Positions 1-5,081 of a stretch of 5,081 nt of DNA are shown here, piece by piece. The DNA is from an uncultured Pseudomonadota bacterium (GTDB lineage Bacteria; Myxococcota_A; Polyangia; HGW-17). Position 1 is the stretch's first letter, and each line of letters opens with the position of its first letter. The stretch is from assembly GCA_938004375.1 (NCBI GenBank), contig CALKWH010000372.1, forward strand, positions 1-5,081, in the 5' to 3' direction. The position numbers were made by a program, and so were the translations under genes. The notes beneath the pieces are model-generated. The model saw only the letters and a program-made list of their open reading frames with translations. It had not been told where the DNA came from and made no database searches.

Positions 1-423
1 GCGGACTCGGAACACGCAGACCCGCTCGACGGCGGCGTCCGAAAACTCGGGATTCCGGTCGCCGTACTGCCCCATCAGCACGGCGAGCGCGGCCCGCTTG
101 GCGGCGGGCTCCTCGATGAACTCGACCGTCCCCGCGCCGGTCACGCTGCGGTAGCGCATGCTCCAGCCGCAGGCGGTCTCCGCCGTCACCACGCGGACCA
201 GTTCGTCCAGTTCGAGGGCGACACGGGGCTGACGGCGCAGAATCTCCAGCTTGCGCCCCTCGCGGGCACTGTGGAAATAGAAGCAGTCCCCGTCGTAGCC
301 GAAGCTCATGGGCACGATGTAGGGTTCGGTCCCGTCGTGGAGACCCAGGCGGCAGACCGGACAGGCGCGGATCGCCGCGTCGATCTCGGCCCGGCTCGCC
401 ATGCTGCGCTCGCTTCGTCTCAT
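1..423 (-). CDS. NimA-like pyridoxamine 5'-phosphate oxidase family protein (C-terminus cut by window edge)
   Basis: The visible 141 residues read as a flavin-binding split-barrel protein of the pyridoxamine 5'-phosphate oxidase superfamily, closest in pattern to the 5-nitroimidazole resistance (NimA) group. Recognisable blocks are CPVCRLGLHDG (21-31), PYIVPMSFGYDGDCFYFHSA (34-53), EGRKLEILRRQPRVALELDE (55-74), the aromatic-basic stretch CGWSMRYRSVTGAG (85-98) and EEPAAKRAALAVLMGQY (104-120). Family members are usually about 150-165 residues, so only a short C-terminal tail is missing. I chose the ATG at 423-421 because AGGAG (433-429 on the minus strand) lies 5 bases upstream; a second in-frame ATG at 402-400 lacks this. 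It is transcribed away from guaA. Such proteins bind FMN or a related flavin and probably reduce small substrates in the cytoplasm. Drug resistance cannot be inferred, because most chromosomal relatives have unknown substrates. Confidence 0.85.
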   Translation of the reverse strand, partial: MRRSERSMASRAEIDAAIRACPVCRLGLHDGTEPYIVPMSFGYDGDCFYFHSAREGRKLEILRRQPRVALELDELVRVVTAETACGWSMRYRSVTGAGTVEFIEEPAAKRAALAVLMGQYGDRNPEFSDAAVERVCVFRVR

Positions 424-456
424 GGAAACTCCTGATTGCCCCCCGCCAACGGAGGT

Positions 457-484
457 AAGATGGCCCGCTGCGGCGCGTCGTCAA
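457..484 (-). promoter_or_regulatory. Candidate sigma70-type promoter of the NimA-like gene
   Basis: On the minus strand TTGACG (484-479, 5 of 6 to the -35 consensus) is followed after 16 bases by CATCTT (462-457, matching the key A2, T3 and T6 of the -10). Transcription would begin near 450, giving a leader of about 27 bases that holds the AGGAG ribosome site. The match stands out in very GC-rich DNA, but it is only a pattern match. Confidence 0.4.
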
Positions 485-672
485 GCGCATTCCCGCATGC
501 CGGGACGGCGCGAACCGGCAGGCGGGAACCTGCGGCGGGGAACAAAAACCGGCCGCCCCAACTATCCTAGCCCGCCGCCCGGCCATGCGCAACCCTCCCG
601 CACGCATCGAGATATGACAATTTTGCAGGAACCAGCCATCCTTCGTACCCGCAGGATGTTGCATGCCGCCGC

Positions 673-700
673 TTGAAACAAGATACATTTTTGTTACGCT
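673..700 (+). promoter_or_regulatory. Weak candidate promoter of guaA
   Basis: TTGAAA (673-678) is followed after 16 bases by TACGCT (695-700), which keeps the most conserved T1, A2 and T6 of a -10 box. It lies in the AT-richer island upstream of guaA and would give a leader of roughly 65 bases. An alternative pair, TTGCAT (659-664) with GATACA (682-687) at 17-base spacing, is about as good. Neither is strong. Confidence 0.25.
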
Positions 701-759
701 ATCCTCCCGTTTATTTTTCCGCTTTCGCTCCTGGGGGCGAAGGCCCAACCACAGAAACC

Positions 760-763
760 GAGG
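760..763 (+). promoter_or_regulatory. Ribosome binding site that decides the guaA start
   Basis: GAGG at 760-763 lies 7 bases before the ATG at 771. Together with the family-typical N-terminus (charged residues, then VVVLDFG), it favours this start over the in-frame ATG at 663, which would add 36 residues unlike any part of GMP synthase. Confidence 0.5.
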
Positions 764-770
764 CGGCGGC

Positions 771-2039
771 ATGGCGAAGAAACACGATTGCGTCGTGGTA
801 CTGGATTTCGGGGCGATCAACGCACAGTTGGCGGCGAAGGCCGTGCGGCAGTTGAACATCTACTGCGAGGTGCTGCCCTATTCGGCGAAGGTGGAGCGGT
901 TTCAGGCGCTGCGGCCGAAGGCCCTGATCTACCAGCGCGGCGCGGCCTGCGGCGAGCGCACCTTCGGGCGCGAGGTGCCGACCGAAACCGCCCGGCTTGG
1001 CCTGCCCGTGCTCGATCTCGCCACCGCCGCCTGCGACGCCGCCACGCTGACGAATTTCCTGGTGGGAACCTGCCGCCTGTCCCAGGACTGGACGATTGAC
1101 GCCTTCATCGCCGAGACCGTGGCCGACCTGCGGGCGCAGATCGGGGACAAAAAAGTGCTCCTGGCCATGTCCGGCGGGGTCGATTCCTCCGTCTGCGCCG
1201 CCCTGCTCCACCGCGCCGTCGGCGACCAGCTCACCTGCGTCTTCGTGGACCACGGCTGCATGCGCAAGGACGAGCCCCGGCAGATCGCCCGGGTCTTCCG
1301 CGACCAGTTCGGCATCCATCTGGTCTCCATCGACGCCGAGGCCCGCTTCCTGGCCAAGCTCAAGGGCGTGACCGATCCCGAGGCGAAGCGGAAAATCATC
1401 GGCGAGGAGTTCATCCGCGTCTTCGAGGAGGAGGCCCGCAAGCTGGGCGAGCTGGACTACTTCGTGCAGGGCACCATCTACCCCGACATCATCGAGAGCG
1501 GCTGGGAGGGCGGCAAGGCCGTCAAGGCCCACCACAACGTGGGCGGCCTGCCCGAGCGCATCGATTTCAAGGGCATCGTCGAGCCGGTGAAGTATCTCTT
1601 CAAGGACGAGGTCCGCAAGGTGGGCGAGGCCCTCGGCATTCCGGCGGTCATCACCCGGCGGCAGCCCTTCCCCGGCCCCGGCCTCGGCGTGCGCTGTCTG
1701 GGCGAGCTGACCAAGGAGAAGCTCGACATTTTGCGCGAGGCCGACGCCGTCTTCCGCGCGGCCATGGACGCCCAAGGCTACGCGGCCCAGGCCAACCAGT
1801 TCTTCGCCGTCCTCACCAACGTCCAGTCGGTCGGCGTGGCCAACGACGAGCGCACCTACGGCTACGTGATCTGCCTGCGCGCCGTGCTGACCCTCGATTT
1901 CATGACCGCCAAGGTGGTCCCGCTCCCCGTCGAGTTCCTCATCGAGGTGGCCGGGCAGATCGCCACCACGGTGAAGGGCGTGAACCGCGTGGTCTACGAC
2001 ATCACCAACAAGCCCCCCTCCACCATCGAGTGGGAATAG
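771..2039 (+). CDS. guaA: GMP synthase with degenerate, truncated glutaminase domain
   Basis: GMP synthase aminates XMP to GMP with ATP, the last step of guanine nucleotide synthesis, in the cytoplasm. The protein has 422 residues against about 510-525 for the usual glutamine-hydrolysing enzyme. The synthetase half is complete: linker DWTIDAFI (106-113), ATP pyrophosphatase P-loop SGGVDSS (134-140), FVDHGCMRK (158-166), GTIYPDIIESG (234-244), EPVKYLFKDEVRKVGEALG (271-289), QPFPGPGLGVR (298-308) and the C-terminal dimerisation domain ending KPPSTIEWE. The N-terminal glutaminase domain is only about 100 residues. It keeps VVVLDFG, YCEVLPY and LGLPVLDLA, but the nucleophile elbow (normally GICYG) reads DLATA, with Ala84 at the cysteine position. 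The usual SGGP oxyanion segment reads YQRGA, and the half carrying the catalytic His and Glu is absent. It probably uses free ammonia or a separate glutaminase subunit. The synthetase assignment is near certain; the ammonia source is inference. Confidence 0.95.
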   Translation: MAKKHDCVVVLDFGAINAQLAAKAVRQLNIYCEVLPYSAKVERFQALRPKALIYQRGAACGERTFGREVPTETARLGLPVLDLATAACDAATLTNFLVGTCRLSQDWTIDAFIAETVADLRAQIGDKKVLLAMSGGVDSSVCAALLHRAVGDQLTCVFVDHGCMRKDEPRQIARVFRDQFGIHLVSIDAEARFLAKLKGVTDPEAKRKIIGEEFIRVFEEEARKLGELDYFVQGTIYPDIIESGWEGGKAVKAHHNVGGLPERIDFKGIVEPVKYLFKDEVRKVGEALGIPAVITRRQPFPGPGLGVRCLGELTKEKLDILREADAVFRAAMDAQGYAAQANQFFAVLTNVQSVGVANDERTYGYVICLRAVLTLDFMTAKVVPLPVEFLIEVAGQIATTVKGVNRVVYDITNKPPSTIEWE

Positions 2040-2402
2040 CCGTCCCTCCCTCCGCCGGTCTTGGCATCCCACGCCAGGCATTTCACTCGCAACCCGTTTG
2101 TAGTACAGGCTTTAGCCTGCTCTTGGAGCGCTCCGTAGCGGCCTTGTATGAGACTTCATGTTGCCGGGTCTACGGCATTGTCTGCTCTATGGTGGCATGG
2201 TTTCACCCATGGTTGGTGTTCCCGGCCCGGAATGCGCTGCGTCCGGATTCTTGTATAGGGGGGTTGGGACCGCCAGTGAGATGTGCGCGTCCGGGACCAG
2301 ACTAAAGAAGGGGCCGAAGCACCAGTAGGCCGTGGGTCGTGACTGCCGGGAACACCGAAAACTGCCGGATGGGGACGGTTGGTTCGGGGATGCCCGGCGC
2401 GG
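2040..2402. other. Non-coding stretch between guaA and the transposase gene
   Basis: No convincing gene is seen here. 2041-2086 is the 3' flank of guaA, with only a weak TGGC/GCCA hairpin near 2062-2076. 2087-2130 is one arm of a palindromic repeat. 2131-2300 is less GC-rich than the genes and holds small palindromes: GGAGCGCTCC (2125-2134), and CATGG/CCATG around 6 bases within 2190-2215. 2301-2402 is the transposase 3' flank. No poly-T-tailed hairpin is obvious. Confidence 0.5.
2087..2130. repeat. Palindromic repeat, left arm (half copy interrupted by the insertion)
   Basis: These 44 bases match 4056-4099 with a single mismatch (C at 2122, A at 4091). The similarity stops abruptly at 2130, where the intact copy continues into its loop and right arm. 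No matching right arm is present in the next 100 bases; the best candidate begins at 4022, beyond the transposase. This is the left half of a unit whose other half was displaced. Confidence 0.85.
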
Positions 2403-3773
2403 CTATGCGTTCGCCGTCGCGGTTTCCTGCACCACCTGGAATCCGAGGTCCCTCGCGTTGCTCATCAGCCTCGCGACCCGCTTCCCCCTCTGTCTTTCCT
2501 CGTAGGCGCCGAGTTCCTCGGCCACGTACCGGGCGCCGAACCTGACGAGGTTGAAGACGTAGGTGGCGATCTTCCTGGCGGTGGCGAAGGCGGCCACCCC
2601 GCTGCCCTTGCGGTACGCGACCGACCGGTAGTAGGCTCCGAGCCCGGTCCTGCTGAGCCTGACGGTGGACCCGGCGAGGAGGAGCGCGCGGCGCGCCCGC
2701 TGCACGCCGGTCCCCCGCCTCCCCTTCCGCAGGGGCTTGCCGCCCGAGACCGCCAGGTTCGGGGCCAGCCGCAGGTAGGAGAGGAAGTGCTTGAGGTCGG
2801 GGAAGGGCTCGAAGTCGGTGCCCAGCTCGGCGACCAGGACCTCGGCGGTGTCCGCGGAGATGCCCTCGATCAGCGTGAGATCGAATCCGGACATCCGGAA
2901 CAGCAGTTCGCGCTTCCCTTCCTGGCCGTGCTTCCGCAGCCCGGCGGCCTTGGCGGGGTCGGGATGGGGCGGCGCGGGCGGGGCGTCGTCCGCCGTGTGT
3001 CTTTCGGCCAGTCCGGCGACCGCCTGCTCGATCTCCCCGATGCGGGCGGTGATGTCGTCGAACATCCGCAGGGAAACTTCCAGGTTGACGAGATGCTCCT
3101 CGCGCCAGGTTCCGGTCAGCTCGCGGACCATCTCGGCACGGCTTTTCCGGCAGCGCCGGTCGCGCAGGTCGGCCAGGCGCTCCGGGTCGCGCTCGCCGGC
3201 CACGATGGCGCGCACCATCGCCATGCCGGTCTCCCCGGTGATGTCCTGGACCGCGCGGTGCACGCGCACGTTCATCTGGTCCATCTCCTTCTGCATGCGG
3301 CGGATCCAGTCGGCCCGGTCCTCCTGGAGCGTGAGCTTCATCCGGACCAGTGCCCGGAACCTGACGATGTCCTCCCCCGGGCGGAAGGAGCCCTTGACCA
3401 GGCCGTAGGCGTGCAGCTGCTGGAGCCACTGGCAGTCGGCCACGTCCGACTTGCGCCCCGGCACGCACGACACGCTCCGCGGGTTGGCCAGGGACACCGC
3501 GAACCCCCGGTCCGCCAGCAGCTCGTACAGGGGAATCCAGTACACGCCGGTGCTCTCCATCGCCACCGTGTCGACGCCGTTTTCGGCAAGCCAGGCGGCG
3601 AGCTCCAGGAGCGACGGCGTGTCGGTCCCGAAGGAGCGGATTCCCGTGGCGCCGGAACCCGTCGGGCAGCAGACGTAGTGCTGCGTGGCTCCGAGATCGA
3701 TGCCGGCGGCGCGGGGGTGGATCACGGCGAGCGGTTCGCTCTTCCTGCGGGTTCCCGACGATTTGCGGCTCAT
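2403..3773 (-). CDS. IS110-family transposase (DEDD recombinase)
   Basis: This 456-residue protein matches the IS110 family in both halves. The N-terminal RuvC-like DEDD domain has GIDLG (Asp26), AMESTGVYW (Glu73) and GRKSDVADCQWL (Asp110, Asp113), with the family-typical NPRSV just before the last block. A central region of about residues 140-260, likely helical and coiled, follows. The C-terminal Transposase_20 domain shows LIEGISADTAEVLVAELG (301-318), FLSYLRLAPNLAVSGGKPLR (330-349), RARRALLLAG (359-368) and YRKGSGVAAFATARKIATYV (387-406). Ser343 in AVSGGK is the likely catalytic serine by analogy with IS621. The ATG at 3773 is preceded at 8 bases by AGGGAG (3787-3782); the frame runs on upstream to 4061, but that part lacks family similarity. 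Members excise as a circle and reinsert at sites specified by an element-encoded bridge RNA. Both catalytic sets are present, so it may be active. Confidence 0.95.
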   Translation of the reverse strand: MSRKSSGTRRKSEPLAVIHPRAAGIDLGATQHYVCCPTGSGATGIRSFGTDTPSLLELAAWLAENGVDTVAMESTGVYWIPLYELLADRGFAVSLANPRSVSCVPGRKSDVADCQWLQQLHAYGLVKGSFRPGEDIVRFRALVRMKLTLQEDRADWIRRMQKEMDQMNVRVHRAVQDITGETGMAMVRAIVAGERDPERLADLRDRRCRKSRAEMVRELTGTWREEHLVNLEVSLRMFDDITARIGEIEQAVAGLAERHTADDAPPAPPHPDPAKAAGLRKHGQEGKRELLFRMSGFDLTLIEGISADTAEVLVAELGTDFEPFPDLKHFLSYLRLAPNLAVSGGKPLRKGRRGTGVQRARRALLLAGSTVRLSRTGLGAYYRSVAYRKGSGVAAFATARKIATYVFNLVRFGARYVAEELGAYEERQRGKRVARLMSNARDLGFQVVQETATANA

Positions 3774-3939
3774 GTTCGCTGCTCCCTGGTTGTTGGACCG
3801 TGCGCACTGCAACGGGACTCCGCCCCCTCCGCCGGCGGCCGGAGCCGCGAAGGGGGGGACCCGCGCATCCATGCCCATCGACGGGCCGGGAGGCGGGACG
3901 GTTCCGGAACGCCGGCGGCCGGGGAGCGTCGGTCGGGGG

Positions 3940-3969
3940 CGTGCCGGACGGACGGAAAACGCCGGCACG
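3940..3969 (-). repeat. Inverted repeat, 8-base perfect stem with 14-base loop
   Basis: CGTGCCGG (3940-3947) pairs perfectly with CCGGCACG (3962-3969) around a 14-base loop that includes a run of four A on the plus strand. As RNA from the transposase strand, the open loop is a reasonable candidate for a guide loop of the bridge RNA; that role is inferred. Confidence 0.6.
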
Positions 3970-3994
3970 GGGAGGAAGTCTCTTTTTGAAATGT

Positions 3995-4014
3995 CCGGGG
4001 GCTCTTGGCCCCGG
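3995..4014 (-). repeat. Hairpin at the leader end of the IS element, loop matching the flank
   Basis: CCGGGG (3995-4000) pairs with CCCCGG (4009-4014) around the 8-base loop GCTCTTGG on the plus strand. It lies only 7 bases inside the resumption of the split repeat at 4022. The same 8 bases occur in the interrupted repeat copy at 2119-2126, while the intact neighbouring copy has GCTATTGG. Confidence 0.6.
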
Positions 4015-4021
4015 TGCATCG

Positions 4022-4066
4022 CTAAAGGCCGTACTACGAACGAAATGCCGTGCAGTCGCAACCCGT
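4022..4066. repeat. Palindromic repeat, right arm of the interrupted copy plus spacer
   Basis: This stretch matches 4109-4153 at 41 of 45 positions. It holds the right arm (ending GTACTACGAACG) and the inter-unit spacer (ATGCCGTGCAGTCGCAACCCG, in parts), but has no left arm directly before it. The best-matching left arm is at 2087-2130, on the other side of the transposase. Confidence 0.85.
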
Positions 4067-4153
4067 TTGTAGTACAGGCTTTAGCCTGCTATTGGAGCGG
4101 TTTTCAGCCTAAAAGCTGTACTACGAACGGAATGCTGTGCAGTCGCAACCCGT
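4056..4153. repeat. Intact palindromic repeat unit
   Basis: Arms at 4064-4088 and 4105-4129 are inverted repeats matching at 21 of 25 positions around a 16-base loop, so they form a long imperfect hairpin on either strand. The left arm also has a nested AGGCT/AGCCT palindrome. The unit repeats at a period of 87 bases (4022 against 4109). The sequence lies between two genes that would be convergent without the insertion, so a bidirectional terminator or REP-like role is plausible but not shown. Confidence 0.85.
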
Positions 4154-4193
4154 CGGCACGAAAATCTGGGGTGGACTCTCCCCTTGCCACTGG

Positions 4194-5081
4194 CTACCAC
4201 TGGATGGGGCCGAAACGTTCGGCGAGGCGGGGTTCGAGGGCGTCGCATTGGGTTCTTCGGAGGGCGCTGCCGGGCTGGATGGTGTCGCCGAACTCCATAT
4301 GGCGGTCGGTGGCGGCGGCGTAGGGGGGCCATTCGGGCTGGCTGGGGACGGCGGGGAGGCCGGTGCGGGCGAAGGCGGTCCAGTAACCGGCCATGGCCTC
4401 GGCCAGTTCGCGGTCGGCGGGGGCGGGGGTTTTCAGGGTGCCGAAGATGTAGGGAATCTCGATGCCGTGGGTGGCGCCGAGTCCGGAACGGACGGCGGAA
4501 GGGGGGACGCGCGAGAAATGGTAGAGGTAGACGGGGACGCCGTTGGCCGCCGCCGCGCGGGCGAGGTGGCGGGCGGGGGCGGTGAAGCAGGAGACGGTGG
4601 TGAGTTCCCGGAAGGCGAAGGCCACGTCCTTGTCGTCGGCGCAGGGGAAGGCGGCGAGGACGGCGGCGGCCTGGGGGCCAAAGATGCGCCGGACCACCAG
4701 GCGGTAGCCGACGGCGCGGCGGGGAGCGCCGCCGTCCATGAGGAAGAGGGTCATCTCGTCGCGGTTGGTGCCGAGCAGGATGGGCACTTGGTGGAATTTT
4801 CCCTGGCCAATCAGGCGCAGGGGCAGGTCGGGCAGGAACACGCCATCGATCCGGGGACCGAATTTGTCGTCCCTGGGATTGGGGAGGGGGCCGACGGCGG
4901 CGCGGCAGCCGGCCACCAGCTCGTCAGCGGACTTGGCCCTCAGTTCGGCGATGCCGTTGGCGCCGAAGCGTCGGGCGATGTCGAGTCCCTGGGCCTCGCC
5001 GCTGCGTTCGCCGTCGCGCAGGGGGCCACTGGCGGCGACGGGAGTGCCGCTTTGCAGGATGGCGCGGTGGAAGAGGCCCTC
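4194..5081 (-). CDS. Type B carboxylesterase, C-terminal part (N-terminus beyond window edge)
   Basis: The visible 295 residues are the C-terminal part of an alpha/beta-hydrolase of the carboxylesterase type B family (para-nitrobenzyl esterase or cholinesterase-like), usually about 500 residues. The fragment opens with GLFHRAILQSGTP, the segment that directly follows the nucleophile elbow (GESAGG), so the catalytic Ser lies just outside the window. The acidic triad residue is Glu109 in LLGTNRDEMTLF, and the triad His is His205 in GATHGIEIPYIFG, both in canonical settings. The tail AMAGYWTAFARTGLP (229-243) then WPPY is also typical. It would hydrolyse carboxylic esters; many relatives are secreted, but the N-terminus that would show a signal peptide is not visible. 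The frame runs open to the window edge, so the GTG at 4916 is internal. It converges on guaA if the insertion is removed. The natural substrate is unknown. Confidence 0.92.
   Translation of the reverse strand, partial: EGLFHRAILQSGTPVAASGPLRDGERSGEAQGLDIARRFGANGIAELRAKSADELVAGCRAAVGPLPNPRDDKFGPRIDGVFLPDLPLRLIGQGKFHQVPILLGTNRDEMTLFLMDGGAPRRAVGYRLVVRRIFGPQAAAVLAAFPCADDKDVAFAFRELTTVSCFTAPARHLARAAAANGVPVYLYHFSRVPPSAVRSGLGATHGIEIPYIFGTLKTPAPADRELAEAMAGYWTAFARTGLPAVPSQPEWPPYAAATDRHMEFGDTIQPGSALRRTQCDALEPRLAERFGPIQW

Larger units (their letters stand above)
424..770. other. Divergent intergenic region between the NimA-like gene and guaA
   Basis: These 347 bases separate two divergent genes. I see no coding sequence, tRNA or recognisable riboswitch. 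The first two thirds are GC-rich with only short hairpins, such as TCCCG/CGGGA around a 5-base loop (491-505) and GCAGG/CCTGC around 6 bases (518-533). From about 600 to 720 the DNA is clearly more AT-rich, as expected for a promoter region ahead of guaA. Confidence 0.6.
2131..4021 (-). mobile_element. IS110-family insertion (outer limits)
   Basis: The outer limits are set by the two arms of a split palindromic repeat ending at 2130 and resuming at 4022. Inside lie one IS110-family transposase gene on the minus strand and a leader of about 250 bases upstream of it. The total of about 1.89 kb is long for this family, which is usually 1.2-1.6 kb. The true left end may be nearer 2302, where CTAAAG recurs (also at 4022-4027), giving about 1.72 kb with a non-coding right end of about 100 bases. 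No long terminal inverted repeats or target duplications are seen; IS110 elements typically lack both. The limits are therefore approximate. Confidence 0.5.
3788..4021 (-). ncRNA. Candidate IS110 bridge RNA region
   Basis: In IS110-group elements the recombinase pairs with a structured RNA encoded in the non-coding end upstream of its gene; its loops specify target and donor DNA. This leader has the right position, orientation and size (about 235 bases before the ribosome site). It contains several separate hairpins: CCGGGG/CCCCGG with an 8-base loop (3995-4014), an 8-base perfect stem CGTGCCGG/CCGGCACG with a 14-base loop (3940-3969), and CTCCG/CGGAG around 8 bases (3827-3844). Exact RNA ends and guide loops cannot be fixed by eye, and GC-rich DNA forms hairpins easily. 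Confidence 0.4.
3774..4193. other. Non-coding stretch between the transposase start and the esterase stop
   Basis: The 420 bases divide in two. 3774-4021 is the transposase leader: extremely GC-rich, rich in inverted repeats, and the expected place for an IS110 bridge RNA. 4022-4153 is the palindromic repeat array and is much less GC-rich. The last 40 bases before the esterase stop show only a small GGGG/CCCC hairpin (4168-4183). No coding region is supported. Confidence 0.6.

Noticed and set aside
663..770. In-frame upstream ATG extending GMP synthase by 36 residues
   Set aside because: The extra residues are unlike any GuaA N-terminus, while the ATG at 771 has GAGG at 7 bases and starts just before the conserved VVVLDFG.
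788..1099. Frameshift as the cause of the missing glutaminase residues
   Set aside because: The alternative plus frame gives an Arg/Gly-rich product with no GICYG, His or Glu motifs, and the true frame runs without a break from VVVLDFG into the synthetase linker.
711..2081. Long open frame on the minus strand across guaA
   Set aside because: It is a shadow of a GC-rich gene: composition is dominated by Gly, Ala, Leu, Asp and His, no family motif appears, and the plus strand holds an unmistakable enzyme.
2379..3989. 536-codon open frame on the plus strand opposite the transposase
   Set aside because: It shows no recognisable domain and is the antisense shadow of the IS110 transposase, whose motifs are complete on the minus strand.
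3774..4061. N-terminal extension of the transposase to 4061
   Set aside because: The 96 extra residues are Pro/Arg/Gly-rich and cross the repeat arm; the family starts shortly before the GIDLG motif, and a good AGGGAG site precedes 3773.
4022..4153. CRISPR array
   Set aside because: There are only about two units, they are long imperfect palindromes, and the spacers between them are also conserved, unlike CRISPR spacers.
4184..4585. Plus-strand open frame opposite the esterase
   Set aside because: The product is almost entirely Arg and Gly, a typical antisense artefact in GC-rich DNA.
4194..4916. GTG at 4916 as the start of a short esterase gene
   Set aside because: The same frame continues upstream to the window edge with clear carboxylesterase sequence (GLFHRAILQSG), so the gene is cut by the edge and not short.

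Overview
The window is GC-rich bacterial DNA with long shadow frames opposite real genes. It contains one complete housekeeping gene, one transposase gene and two genes cut by the window edges. Nothing fixes the taxon. The palindromic repeats (arms reading GTAGTACAGGCTTTAGCC and its inverse) and the GC-rich coding style would fit a PVC-type bacterium (Lentisphaerota, Kiritimatiellota or Verrucomicrobiota), but this is a weak guess.

Layout: (1) 1-423, minus: a NimA-like flavin-binding protein of the pyridoxamine 5'-phosphate oxidase superfamily, C-terminus cut by the edge. (2) 424-770: divergent intergenic region with a fairly good promoter for the NimA-like gene and a weak candidate for guaA. 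(3) 771-2039, plus: GMP synthase (guaA) with an intact synthetase half, but a glutaminase domain about 100 residues shorter than normal and without its catalytic residues. (4) 2040-2130: the guaA 3' flank and the left arm of a palindromic repeat. (5) 2131-4021: inserted DNA carrying an IS110-family DEDD transposase gene (2403-3773, minus) and a structured non-coding leader upstream of it, where IS110-group elements encode their bridge RNA. (6) 4022-4153: the right arm of the interrupted repeat followed by a complete second copy. (7) 4194-5081, minus: the C-terminal part of a type B carboxylesterase whose nucleophile serine lies just outside the window.

Removing the insertion makes guaA and the esterase convergent neighbours with a palindromic array of about 87-base period between their 3' ends. 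The element therefore landed in a non-essential, hairpin-forming spacer. The two points of most interest are the GMP synthase that appears to have lost glutamine hydrolysis, and the IS110 element with a candidate bridge RNA inside a palindromic repeat. One hairpin loop in that leader is identical over 8 bases to the interrupted repeat copy.
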